DNA from: Mycobacterium sp. 1245805.9
GTDB taxonomy: Bacteria; Actinomycetota; Actinomycetes; Mycobacteriales; Mycobacteriaceae
NCBI RefSeq assembly: GCF_001672915.1
Contig: NZ_LZKR01000029.1
Coordinates: 86,679 to 150,678, forward strand
Direction: 5' to 3'
Length of the DNA stretch: 64,000 nucleotides
Both the position numbers and the translations under genes were made by a program. The first letter of the stretch is position 1, and each line of letters opens with the position of its first letter. The notes below the pieces were generated by a model. That model ran no database searches, was not told the origin of the DNA, and saw only the letters and a list, made by a program, of their open reading frames with translations. Shown here piece by piece: positions 34,901 through 43,382 of this stretch.

Positions 34901-35974
34901 TTGGCTGTTCGAGTCGTGCAATGGGCGACGGGTGCGGTTGGTCGCGCCGCGCTGCAAGAGCTCATCGAGAATCCTCATTATCAACTGATCGGTGTGCTCG
35001 TGTACGACCCGGCAAAAACCGGCCTTGACGCCGGCGCGCTGTGCGGGCTGCCGCCGACAACGGGCGTGATCGCCACGGCGGACAAGGACGAGATCATTGC
35101 GCTGGGCGCCGATGTCGTCGTGCACGCGGCCAGCAAGGCGCACGCGATCGAGACGAACGCCGAGGACATCTGCCGACTACTCGCGGCGGGCAGCACGGTC
35201 ATCACCACGACGTCGTACAACCATTTGCCAACCTACGGCGCCAAAACCGAGTCGGCGTTCGTCGATGCCTGCCGACAGGGCGGGTCACGGTTTCACGCAG
35301 CGGGCGAGAACCCCGGGTTCATGTTCGAACGCCTGGTCGCCACGGTGACGGGGCTGAGCAAAACCATCGACCGGATCGACCTCTATGAGGCCACCGACGT
35401 GTCGGCCGTCGACAGCCGGCCGATGCTCGTCGACCTCATGGGCATGGGCAGGCCGCCCGAAGACGTCACCGTCGATTCCCCGATCATCAAAAAGCTCGAC
35501 ATGGCGTACCGCCAGGCGCTCAACGCCACAGCCGACGTCCTCGGGATCACCCTGTCGCACATCGACGTGACCGTCGACGCGACCACGCTGCCCCATGACA
35601 TCGAGGTCCTCGCGGGCACGATAGAGGCAGGAACGGTTGTCGGGCAGCGGTTCTCGTGGACCGGTCACTGGTCGGGGCGCCCGCTGCTGGCCATCCACGA
35701 GGAGTGGGTACTCACCCGCGACCTTCCCCAGTGGAATATGGCGCCGCTGGCGCCCGGCGAGAAGGCGCCGCTCATCCGCGCGGTCATCAAAGGCCAGCCG
35801 AACTTCGAACTGCAGCTCGACGTCGGATCTGACGCTTCAGCGTCGCCGGGCCAGCACGCCGTCCCGGGTCACCTGATGATCGCGATGGGCGCGGTTCGCG
35901 CCATCCCCTACGTGCTTGCCCAACCGCCCGGCATCGTGACCGCGCCGGTGTTCGGTGCGATCCAACTAGCGTGA
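34901..35974 (+). CDS. DapB/diaminopentanoate-dehydrogenase-like reductase (paralogue 5 of 5)
   Basis: 357 residues from the TTG at 34901 with GGAG upstream. Rossmann loop VVQWATGAVGRAALQEL, VYDPAKTGLDAGALCG, TTTSYNHLP, AAGENPGFMFERLVA, terminal AVRAIPYVLAQPPGIVT. Its 3' end overlaps the convergent substrate-binding-protein gene by nine bases. Confidence 0.83.
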   Translation: MAVRVVQWATGAVGRAALQELIENPHYQLIGVLVYDPAKTGLDAGALCGLPPTTGVIATADKDEIIALGADVVVHAASKAHAIETNAEDICRLLAAGSTVITTTSYNHLPTYGAKTESAFVDACRQGGSRFHAAGENPGFMFERLVATVTGLSKTIDRIDLYEATDVSAVDSRPMLVDLMGMGRPPEDVTVDSPIIKKLDMAYRQALNATADVLGITLSHIDVTVDATTLPHDIEVLAGTIEAGTVVGQRFSWTGHWSGRPLLAIHEEWVLTRDLPQWNMAPLAPGEKAPLIRAVIKGQPNFELQLDVGSDASASPGQHAVPGHLMIAMGAVRAIPYVLAQPPGIVTAPVFGAIQLA

Positions 35975-37111
35975 GCTGAGAGCGACCGCGCGCGCGATGT
36001 GGTCGCTGGGCGCCGCATGGAACACGTGTGCGCTGCCGTCAGCCAGCACCCTTCGGGCCACGAGGTAGTCCGAACCCATCCAGCCCTGCCGGATGAACCG
36101 GCCGAACCGCAAAAACGTCCCCGGGGCGCCGCTGGCCGATGGGACGAGTTTCACCTGCTCCATCCCGTTCTTCACGCCCTCTCCGGTCAGCGGGCGCGCC
36201 GCGGCGATGGCGCGCACGATCACGGTGGCCGCGTCGTGCGACAAGCCCGGCATCGAATGTCCCGGGCGGCGTCCGTATCGGGCCTCGAACCGGTCGAGGA
36301 ACGCCTGCCCGACGGTATTGCGCTCGTCGTAGCTGTCCAGACCGATCCAGCCGGACAGGTGCCGCATCCACTCCGCGCTGATGTGGGCCATTTCGAAGGC
36401 GGTTGTCGTGTAGCGCGGCGGATCCCAGCCCGTAGCCAGAAGCGCATCCGTAAAGCCCCACAGACCGTGCCCGAACCCGACGTGCACCAGCGCGTCGGGT
36501 TCCGACGCGCGCAGCGCTACCACCGCTGCAGTCTTGTCGGCCTCCACCTGCGGAATCGCTACGGTTGCAACGACATTCAAGCCGGCTGCGTCGTAGGCTT
36601 TCTGAGCGAAGGCGAGGTACTCCTTGCCGATCAGCGATGACTCGTAGGCAATCGCGATCCGCGACCGGCCGTCGCCGATCATCACCGCGGCCAGCATCAC
36701 CGGCTCCTCGGCCATCGAACCGTTGTTCAGCGCGAAGCACCACTCGCCGAGCGCGCCCTCCGAACCTGAGAGGGTGACGATCGGAACCCGCGCGGTGGCC
36801 TCGACGTGCGAACGCAGCGGCACCACGTTATCCGACACCCACGGCCCGTAGATCGCCAAACAACCCTCCGCCGCGAGCTCGTCGAAGGCCCGCTCGACCG
36901 CGAGGTAGGTTCCGTTGGGCAGGCCGACCACGTTGCGGGTGACGAGTTCGATCGGCCGGTCGATCAGCCCGGAGGATACGGCTTCATCCATCACCAGCCG
37001 TAGCGCATCGATGCTGTCGTTGTCGGTGTCGCCGGTGGTCGGATAATCGTTGAGCAAGCCAACTTTCAACGGAGCGACCGAACCGTATGCGCGAACCTCG
37101 TCGTCTGCCAT
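35966..37111 (-). CDS. LivK-like (type I periplasmic-binding fold) ligand-binding protein without signal peptide
   Basis: 381 residues. VGLLNDYPTTGDTDNDSIDA, AIYGPWVSDNVVPLRSHVE, VPIVTLSGSEGALGEWCF and GLSHDAATVIVRAIAAARPL match the branched-chain amino-acid/amide-binding fold. The N-terminus (MADDEVRAYGSVAPLKVGLL) has neither a signal peptide nor a lipobox, and no permease or ATPase gene is near. It may therefore be a cytoplasmic sensor or carrier. Divergent from the TetR gene at 37228. Confidence 0.8.
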   Translation of the reverse strand: MADDEVRAYGSVAPLKVGLLNDYPTTGDTDNDSIDALRLVMDEAVSSGLIDRPIELVTRNVVGLPNGTYLAVERAFDELAAEGCLAIYGPWVSDNVVPLRSHVEATARVPIVTLSGSEGALGEWCFALNNGSMAEEPVMLAAVMIGDGRSRIAIAYESSLIGKEYLAFAQKAYDAAGLNVVATVAIPQVEADKTAAVVALRASEPDALVHVGFGHGLWGFTDALLATGWDPPRYTTTAFEMAHISAEWMRHLSGWIGLDSYDERNTVGQAFLDRFEARYGRRPGHSMPGLSHDAATVIVRAIAAARPLTGEGVKNGMEQVKLVPSASGAPGTFLRFGRFIRQGWMGSDYLVARRVLADGSAHVFHAAPSDHIARAVALSSR

Positions 37112-37192
37112 AGCGGCAACATACCGGATGAAGGTTGTCTAACCGACCACGAATCTCGTCGTGCGCTGAGGAAAAGAACCGGCCGGGGCACT

Positions 37193-37213
37193 CAACATTC
37201 AACCTGAATGTTG
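37193..37213. promoter_or_regulatory. Perfect 21-bp palindrome, candidate TetR operator
   Basis: CAACATTCA (37193-37201), ACC, TGAATGTTG (37205-37213): nine-base arms with no mismatch. It ends 14 bases before the TetR ATG at 37228 and 82 bases from the start of the divergent LivK-like gene. Size, symmetry and place are those of an autoregulatory TetR operator. It also argues against the upstream alternative start, which would put it inside the coding region. Confidence 0.7.
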
Positions 37214-37227
37214 CTACGATCGCCAGC

Positions 37228-37860
37228 ATGGCGAAGCGCGGTGGGGCGGACGAGGAGCGGAGGGCCCGAGGGGAGCAGACTCGTCTGGACCTGATCGACG
37301 CGGGTCGCGAACTCTTCGTGGAATACGGATTTTTCAACACGAGCGTCAGCGACATCGTGGCCAAGTCGGGCGTGGGGACTCGGGGCGCGTTCTACCACCA
37401 CTTCAAGGACAAGGCCGAGCTGTTTCGCGCCGTGTTCGAAGACGTCGAGAAAGACCTCACGCTTCGGTCCATCGCCGCTCCCCCGCCGGGGGCGGACCCC
37501 TGGGAGCGGCTTACCAGGGGTCTGCACGGGTTCCTCGAAGCGGCACAGGAGCCTGCGGTGCAGCGGGTAATACTCGTCGACGGACCGGTGGTGCTGGGCT
37601 GGCAAACCCTGCGCGAAATCCAGGAGGGCAACAGCATCGCCCTCATCAACGACGTGGTCCGCGAGGCGATTGCTGAAGGGATCATCGACGATCAGCCCGT
37701 CGGGGAGCTGACGCACATGATCGTCGCCGCGCTTGAGGAGGCCTCGCTTCTGGTGGCGCATGCCGCTAACCCCAGCAGGGCGCGCCGGCGGGCCGCCAAA
37801 GTCCTCGACCGTCTCCTGCTCTCATTTGCCATCGAGCCCCAAAAAGTCCTGCGGCGGTGA
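37228..37860 (+). CDS. TetR family transcriptional regulator
   Basis: 210 residues from the ATG at 37228. The helix-turn-helix is VSDIVAKSGVGTRGAFYHHF followed by KDKAELFRAVF, near residues 36-66. The ligand domain carries the VDGPVVLGWQTLREIQEG segment seen in many mycobacterial TetRs. It probably represses itself, the LivK-like gene, and perhaps the amidohydrolase operon 120 bases downstream. Confidence 0.9.
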   Translation: MAKRGGADEERRARGEQTRLDLIDAGRELFVEYGFFNTSVSDIVAKSGVGTRGAFYHHFKDKAELFRAVFEDVEKDLTLRSIAAPPPGADPWERLTRGLHGFLEAAQEPAVQRVILVDGPVVLGWQTLREIQEGNSIALINDVVREAIAEGIIDDQPVGELTHMIVAALEEASLLVAHAANPSRARRRAAKVLDRLLLSFAIEPQKVLRR

Positions 37861-37980
37861 TCGCTTGGCCACTGCTTGGGGGACCCTCGCCGCCATCGCG
37901 GAAATGCATATTTCCATAAATCGAAATCGCGCCTCCGCTTGCCTGATAATGTCGTTTTCAACCTCTGGCCAAGGAGACCC

Positions 37981-39261
37981 ATGCAGCCCGAAGACATGAT
38001 CCTGGTGAGCGTCGACGACCACCTGGTCGAGCCCCCGAACCTGTTCGAGGGCAGGATCCCAAGCAAGTACGCCGACCAGACGCCGCGAGTCATCCGCCAA
38101 CCCGACGGGTCGGAGGTCTGGACCTTCAACGGTGGGATCATTCCCAACATCGGCCTCAACGCGGTGGCGGGGCGCCCGCGCGAGGAGTACGGCATCGAGC
38201 CAACCGCCTTCGACGAGATGCGACCCGGGTGCTACGACATCCATGAGCGAGTCAAGGACATGGACGCGGGCGGCGTGCTCGGGTCGATGTGCTTCCCGTC
38301 CTTCCCCGGCTTCGCCGGCCGGCTGTTCGCGACCCACCCCGACAAGGACCTTGCGCTCGCCGTCACCCAGGCGTACAACGACTGGCACATCGACGACTGG
38401 TGCGGCTCCTATCCGGGACGCTTCCTGCCGATGGGATTGCCCGTGCTCTGGGATCCGGAGCTGTGCGCCAAAGAGATCCGTCGTAACGCCGATAAAGGCT
38501 GCCACTCCGTGACTTTCACCGAAAATCCCGCCACGCTCGGATTCCCGAGCTTCCACGACGAGTACTGGGATCCGATGTGGCGGGCGCTGTCGGATACCAA
38601 CACGGTGCTTTCGGTCCACTTGGGTTCCTCGGGCAAGATCACGATGACCGCCGACAACGCCCCGATCGACGTCATGATCACGCTGCAGCCGATGAATGTG
38701 TGCTCGGCGGCCGCCGACCTGCTCTGGTCGCGCGTCATCAAGAAGTTCCCCGACGTCCGGTTCGCACTGTCCGAGGGCGGCACCGGATGGATCCCCTACT
38801 TCATCGATCGGCTGGACCGCACCTACGAGATGCATCACCTGTGGACCGGCCAGGACTTCGGCGGCAGGCTGCCCAGCGAGGTGTTCCGGGAGCGCTTTCT
38901 GACCTGCTTCATCGCCGATCCGATCGGAATCAAACTCCGCCACGACATCGGCATCGACAACATCGCCTGGGAGTGCGACTACCCGCACTCCGATTCGTCG
39001 TGGCCTTTGGCGGCCGAGGAACTCGCCCTCGTCATGGCCGGGCTGCCCGACGACGAAGTCAACAAGATCACTTACGAGAACGCTTGCCGGTGGTATTCGT
39101 TCGACCCGTTCGAACACCGCACCCGCGAGCAGTGCACGGTGGGCGCCCTGCGCACCGAGGCCGGCGACCACGACGTCGAGATCCGCAGCTTCGACCACGC
39201 CCGGTTCGAACGCACCACAGGCGCGACCCTCGGCTCCGTGAGCGCGAAGCTCGATGTCTGA
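37981..39261 (+). CDS. Amidohydrolase family 2 (metal-dependent hydrolase/decarboxylase)
   Basis: 426 residues from the ATG at 37981 (AAGGAG four bases upstream); an open extension of 35 codons has no start signal. SVDDHLVEPPNLFEG gives the first metal ligands, FTENPATLG and SVHLGSSGK the middle ones, and WECDYPHSDSSWP near residue 331 the last Asp. The group includes ACMSD-like decarboxylases and hydrolases. The next gene starts inside its 3' end. Confidence 0.87.
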   Translation: MQPEDMILVSVDDHLVEPPNLFEGRIPSKYADQTPRVIRQPDGSEVWTFNGGIIPNIGLNAVAGRPREEYGIEPTAFDEMRPGCYDIHERVKDMDAGGVLGSMCFPSFPGFAGRLFATHPDKDLALAVTQAYNDWHIDDWCGSYPGRFLPMGLPVLWDPELCAKEIRRNADKGCHSVTFTENPATLGFPSFHDEYWDPMWRALSDTNTVLSVHLGSSGKITMTADNAPIDVMITLQPMNVCSAAADLLWSRVIKKFPDVRFALSEGGTGWIPYFIDRLDRTYEMHHLWTGQDFGGRLPSEVFRERFLTCFIADPIGIKLRHDIGIDNIAWECDYPHSDSSWPLAAEELALVMAGLPDDEVNKITYENACRWYSFDPFEHRTREQCTVGALRTEAGDHDVEIRSFDHARFERTTGATLGSVSAKLDV

Positions 39262-40045
39262 CAACGGCCGGCAGCCACGCGTCGCGGTCGTCGGCGCCTC
39301 CTCCGGACTCGGCCGATGCATCGGCACCGGACTCGCCCAGCGGGGTGCGCACGTCGCGCTGCTGGCGCGTCGATACGACAGGCTGGTCGAAGCGGCCAAG
39401 GAAGCGGGCAACGGTGCGGTGGCCGTCGCCTGCGACGTCACCGTAACCGACAGTTGCCAGAAAGCGATCTCCGAGGCGGTTGGTGCGCTGGGCGGCCTCG
39501 ACGCCCTGGTGTACACGACCGGCATGGGCGTGCTCGCGCCACTGCGTGATGTGACCGCAGAACAATGGGCGCGGTTGTTCGCCACCAATGTCACCGGTGC
39601 CTCGCTCGCCACCGCGGCCGCCGCGCCACACTTGGCCGCGGCGGGGGGTTCGGCCGTGTACCTGTCGTCGCTGAGTGCGTCCTATACGACGCCGTGGCCA
39701 ATGCTCGGCGCCTACGCCGTGACGAAGGGCGCGTTGGACAAACTCATCGAGGCCTGGCGCGTCGAACATCCGGAGATCGGCTTCACCCGCCTCGCGGTGG
39801 GCGACAGTCTCGGCGGCAGCGGCGACGCGCAGACCGAGTTCAACAAGAGCTGGGATCCCGACGCGTTGGAGACGGCCATCCGGTTCTGGATGGAGAACAA
39901 ATACATGCTTGGCGGGTTGGTTGACGCCGAGCATCTGACCGAAGTAGTCAATTCCGTGATCCGTTGCGGGAATAGCAGTTTCATCCCCTACTTGACCTTG
40001 GCGCCGCGCAGCTCCGACGCAGTGAAGGAACTTCGCAAATGGTGA
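39254..40045 (+). CDS. Short-chain dehydrogenase/reductase (SDR)
   Basis: 263 residues. Cofactor loop VVGASSGLGRCIGTGLA, YTTGMGVLAPL after the NAG position, catalytic Ser in YLSSLSASYTT and YAVTK. The start overlaps the amidohydrolase stop by eight bases and the stop overlaps the ALDH remnant, so the operon runs amidohydrolase, SDR, remnant, alcohol dehydrogenase. Confidence 0.87.
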   Translation: MSDNGRQPRVAVVGASSGLGRCIGTGLAQRGAHVALLARRYDRLVEAAKEAGNGAVAVACDVTVTDSCQKAISEAVGALGGLDALVYTTGMGVLAPLRDVTAEQWARLFATNVTGASLATAAAAPHLAAAGGSAVYLSSLSASYTTPWPMLGAYAVTKGALDKLIEAWRVEHPEIGFTRLAVGDSLGGSGDAQTEFNKSWDPDALETAIRFWMENKYMLGGLVDAEHLTEVVNSVIRCGNSSFIPYLTLAPRSSDAVKELRKW

Positions 40046-40128
40046 ACCACGAAGCGCGAATGCTGATCGATGGCAAGCTCGTCGCATCCGAGACCGGGCG
40101 GCGGTTCGAGATGAAAGAGACGCGATGA
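40039..40128 (+). pseudogene. N-terminal remnant of an aldehyde dehydrogenase (29 codons)
   Basis: ATG at 40039 opens MVNHEARMLIDGKLVASETG then RRFEMKETR and stops at 40128. The LIDGKLVASETGRRFE string is the usual start of ALDH proteins (LIDGK, then a G-R-x-F/Y turn), but the catalytic body is missing. It overlaps the SDR stop by seven bases, and its TGA overlaps the ATG of the alcohol dehydrogenase. A full ALDH probably once stood here and was deleted between its codon 24 or so and the next gene. Confidence 0.6.
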
Positions 40129-41288
40129 AGTCCAAAGCAGCGGTGTTGCGCGGTGTCGGCGTGGACTGGGAAGTCACCGAAGTCGAGCTCGATCCACCGC
40201 ACGCGGGTGAAGTCCTGGTCAAGATGGCCTACGCGGGAATCTGCCACTCGGACGAGCACTTCTACACCGGCGACAGTGTGCCGACCCCGGAGATGGAAGA
40301 AATGATGCGGGCGTCCGGCCTTCCCGTGCCCGAATGGTTCCCGATGCTCGGCGGCCACGAGGGCTCCGGCGTCGTCGAAGCGGTCGGCCCCGAGGTGAAG
40401 GCACTCAAACCCGGTGACCACGTGGCCATCTCGTTCCTGCCTGCCTGCGGCAGCTGCCGATGGTGCGCCACCGGGTACACCTACCTGTGCGACATTGGCT
40501 CCGACATTTACAGCAAGGCAATGACCACCGACGGTACCCGGCGTCGTCACCTCGCCGGGGAGGACCTGATGGCGATGATGCAGGTGGGCACCTTCTCCGA
40601 ATACGTTGTGGCATCAGAGCGTTCGCTGGTCAAGATCCATGACTGGATCCCCCTGGAGGCAGCCTCCCTCGTGTCGTGCGGCGTGACAACGGGATTCGGG
40701 TCAGGTTCGATCGCGGCGGGCACGCAGGCGGGTGACACGGTCGTTGTGGTCGGCGTCGGAGGAATCGGCATGAATGCCGTGCAGGGTGCGAAGATCGCGG
40801 GTGCCAAGCACATCGTCGCCGTCGACCCCAACGAGTTCAAACGCCAGATGGCACCCTCGTTCGGCGCCACCCACACCGCTGTCGATGCCGGTGCCGCGCT
40901 GGAAATGGTCAAAGAGATCACCTGGGGCGTGATGGCCGACCGGGTAGTTCTCACCCCCGGCGTCGTGCCGGTGGACTTGGTATTCACAGCAATGATGTTG
41001 TTGCGCAAGGGCGGGACCTGTGTGGTGACGGGGATGGCGAAACTCACGGAGATGATGGTGCCCATGCTCCTCGCGGACATGGTGAGTTCCTGTAAGACCC
41101 TCAAAGGCGTGCTCTACGGGGAGATGAACCCGCGCGAGGCCATGCCCAAGCTGCTATCGATGTACGAGGCGGGCCTGATCAAGCTCGACGAGCTGGTAAC
41201 CCAGAAGTACAAGCTCGACGACATCAACGAGGCGATGAAAGACCTTCGCGCCGGGAAGAACATCCGCGGCGTCATCGCATTCGAGTAA
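40125..41288 (+). CDS. NDMA-dependent (mycofactocin-type) alcohol dehydrogenase
   Basis: 387 residues. Zinc MDR: GICHSDEHF with catalytic Cys, GGHEGSGVVEAVG, a complete structural zinc lobe CGSCRWCATGYTYLC, and the loop VVGVGGIGMNAVQGAK. The DIGSDIYSKAM segment and the GKNIRGVIAFE C-terminus are those of NDMA-dependent nicotinoprotein dehydrogenases, which keep NADH bound and pass electrons to mycofactocin. It would oxidise an alcohol whose aldehyde was formerly handled by the ALDH now lost from the operon. Confidence 0.9.
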   Translation: MKSKAAVLRGVGVDWEVTEVELDPPHAGEVLVKMAYAGICHSDEHFYTGDSVPTPEMEEMMRASGLPVPEWFPMLGGHEGSGVVEAVGPEVKALKPGDHVAISFLPACGSCRWCATGYTYLCDIGSDIYSKAMTTDGTRRRHLAGEDLMAMMQVGTFSEYVVASERSLVKIHDWIPLEAASLVSCGVTTGFGSGSIAAGTQAGDTVVVVGVGGIGMNAVQGAKIAGAKHIVAVDPNEFKRQMAPSFGATHTAVDAGAALEMVKEITWGVMADRVVLTPGVVPVDLVFTAMMLLRKGGTCVVTGMAKLTEMMVPMLLADMVSSCKTLKGVLYGEMNPREAMPKLLSMYEAGLIKLDELVTQKYKLDDINEAMKDLRAGKNIRGVIAFE

Positions 41289-41300
41289 TAGTGACGCTTC

Positions 41301-42536
41301 CTAAAGCTGCACCCCGAGCAGCGCGTCGACCGCCGTCGCCACCAACGCCGGCGCCCCGGCATCGTGGCCGCCGTACTCGAGCGCGTCGGTCACCCAACCG
41401 TCAAGCGCGGCAAGGGCTTTCGGGGTATCAAGGTCGTCGGCCAGGTACCGGCGCACGCGGGAGATGGCGTCGGCGGCGTCCGGGCCGGCGGGCAGGGTGG
41501 TCGCGGTGCGCCAGCGCCGCAGCCGGTCGGTCGCGTCGTCGAGCACCTGCCGGCTCCAGAAACGGTCCGCGCGGTAGTGCCCGGCCAACAGCCCCAGCCG
41601 GATGGCCGCCGGCTCGACGCCTTGGGCGCGCAACTCCGACACCAGCACCAGGTTGCCGCGACTCTTGGACATCTTGTGTCCGTCCCAGCCGATCATCCCG
41701 GCGTGCACGTAGTGGCGGGCGAATCTCCGCTCGCCGCGGACACATTCGGCGTGGGCGGCGGTGAATTCGTGATGCGGGAAGATGAGGTCGCTGCCGCCGC
41801 CCTGGATGTCCACGGGGCTGCCGATGCGGCTGAGCGCGATTGCCGCGCACTCAACGTGCCAGCCGGGCCGGCCCGCGCCGAACGGCGAGGGCCAGCTGGG
41901 CTCGCCGGGCCGCTCCGCCCGCCACAACAGGGCGTCGAGTTCGTCGGTTTTGCCGGGGCGGCCCGGGTCGCCGCCGCGCTCGGCGAACAGCTGCAGCATG
42001 GTGTCGCGGTCATAGCCGGACTCGTAGCCGAACTGCATGGTGGCGTCGGCCCGGTAGTAGACGTCGGGATAGTCGCCGTCGAGGACATACGCCGCACCCG
42101 ACGCCAGCATCTTCTCGACGAGTTCGACCACTTCGGCGATCGCCTCGGTCGCCCCGACGTACTCGCGCGGCGGCAGTATCCGCAGCGCCGTCATGTCCTC
42201 GCGGAACAGGGCGACCTCCCGATCCCCCAGCGCGCGCCAGTCGACGCCGTCGCGCTCGGCCCGCTCGAGCAGCGGGTCGTCGATGTCGGTGACGTTCTGC
42301 ACGTAGTGCACGTCGTGACCGAGGTCCAGCCACTGCCGGTGCACCAAGTCGAAGGCCAGATAGGTGGCCGCGTGTCCCAGGTGGGTGGCGTCGTAGGGGG
42401 TGATGCCGCAGACGTACATGGTGGCTTTCGACCCGGCCGCCACCGGGCGCACCTGCCGGTCGGAGGTGTCATACAGCCGCAGCTCCGGGCCGCGCCCCGG
42501 CACCACCGGGACCTGTGCGGAAGACCACGTCTGCAT
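41301..42536 (-). CDS. mshC: L-cysteine:1D-myo-inositol 2-amino-2-deoxy-alpha-D-glucopyranoside ligase
   Basis: 411 residues from the ATG at 42536. A class I cysteinyl-tRNA-synthetase-like enzyme that joins cysteine to GlcN-inositol, the penultimate step of mycothiol synthesis. Visible: [18 protein letters not shown] with the HIGH-type motif [31 protein letters not shown], and [11 protein letters not shown] with KMSKS. The zinc-side Cys is the one in MYVCG. The longer open frame upstream is unsupported. cysQ follows upstream as in M. tuberculosis Rv2130c-Rv2131c. Confidence 0.96.
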   Translation of the reverse strand: MQTWSSAQVPVVPGRGPELRLYDTSDRQVRPVAAGSKATMYVCGITPYDATHLGHAATYLAFDLVHRQWLDLGHDVHYVQNVTDIDDPLLERAERDGVDWRALGDREVALFREDMTALRILPPREYVGATEAIAEVVELVEKMLASGAAYVLDGDYPDVYYRADATMQFGYESGYDRDTMLQLFAERGGDPGRPGKTDELDALLWRAERPGEPSWPSPFGAGRPGWHVECAAIALSRIGSPVDIQGGGSDLIFPHHEFTAAHAECVRGERRFARHYVHAGMIGWDGHKMSKSRGNLVLVSELRAQGVEPAAIRLGLLAGHYRADRFWSRQVLDDATDRLRRWRTATTLPAGPDAADAISRVRRYLADDLDTPKALAALDGWVTDALEYGGHDAGAPALVATAVDALLGVQL

Positions 42537-42562
42537 AACGTCGACTCTAAACGCGCACGGGA

Positions 42563-43351
42563 TCAGCGAAATTCCTGGCGGATGGCGCCGAGCAGGATCG
42601 GCGCCAGCTCGGCGCGGCACATGACGAAGTCGGGCAGGTACGGGTCGAGCTGGTTGTAGCGCAGCGGCGAGCCGTCGAGCCGCGACGCGTGCATGCCGGC
42701 GGCCATCAGCACCCCGGCCGGGGCGGCCGAGTCCCACTCCCACTGCCCCCCGGCGTGCACATAGGCGTCGACGTCGCCGTCGATGACGGCCATCGCCTTG
42801 GCGCCCGCCGATCCGATCGCCACGGGCTGAATGTGCAGCGTCTGGCGGATGCGGTAGAGCACCGCGGGTGGCCGGGTGGCGCTGACCGCGATCCGGATGG
42901 TCCCGGGGATGCCGGTGCGCGCGGCGCCGGCGGTCACGGTGTCGCTGCGATACACCGTGTTCCCCCGGGCCGGCAGCGAGACCGCCGCATCGGTGATCTC
43001 GCGCTGGCCGTCGGTCGGACGCTGCCACAGCGCGATATGGACCGCCCAGTCGTCGCGGCCCGGCGTGGAGAACTCGCGGGTGCCGTCCAGCGGATCGATG
43101 ATCCACACCCGGTCGTGATTGACCCGGGAAAGGTCGTCGTAGGCCTCCTCGCTGAGCACCGCGTCGCCGGGCCGCTCGGCCCGCAGCCTGCGCAGGATCA
43201 GCGCGTTCGCCAGGCCGTCCCCCGCGTCGCCAAGCGCCCAGGGATGGCCGAAACCGACTTCGTCGCGCACCTTGAGCAGCAGCTCCCCCGCGTCCGCGGC
43301 GAGATCGGCGGCGAGGGCGGCGTCCGTCATCTCACCCGGCGCGGAAGTCAC
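42563..43351 (-). CDS. cysQ: 3'(2'),5'-bisphosphate nucleotidase / inositol monophosphatase family (CysQ)
   Basis: 262 residues from the GTG at 43351 (ATG at 43330 is the alternative; the M. tuberculosis protein has an N-terminal extension, favouring the longer). Lithium-sensitive phosphatase motifs: [20 protein letters not shown] and [10 protein letters not shown]. It removes 3'-phosphate from PAP/PAPS and can act on inositol and fructose phosphates, so it controls sulfate assimilation. 26 bases separate it from mshC. Confidence 0.94.
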   Translation of the reverse strand: MTSAPGEMTDAALAADLAADAGELLLKVRDEVGFGHPWALGDAGDGLANALILRRLRAERPGDAVLSEEAYDDLSRVNHDRVWIIDPLDGTREFSTPGRDDWAVHIALWQRPTDGQREITDAAVSLPARGNTVYRSDTVTAGAARTGIPGTIRIAVSATRPPAVLYRIRQTLHIQPVAIGSAGAKAMAVIDGDVDAYVHAGGQWEWDSAAPAGVLMAAGMHASRLDGSPLRYNQLDPYLPDFVMCRAELAPILLGAIRQEFR

Positions 43352-43382
43352 CGGTTCAGTATCGCCGACGCAGACAGAAGCT

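Noticed and set aside
37822..39612. 596-codon minus-strand frame opposite the amidohydrolase and SDR
   Set aside because: It runs through two genes with clear motifs and overlaps, and shows no recognisable domain itself.
14288..41288. The accessory region as an integrated phage, plasmid or transposon
   Set aside because: No integrase, transposase, recombinase, att repeats or tRNA border was found; base composition looks like that of the flanks.
41364..42659. 431-codon plus-strand frame opposite mshC
   Set aside because: Shadow with biased Gly/Val/Arg content and no family match; mshC motifs lie on the minus strand.
42537..43106. Upstream extension of the mshC frame to about 601 codons
   Set aside because: The extension lies within cysQ in another frame; MshC proteins are about 411 residues and begin at the MQTWSS-type start.
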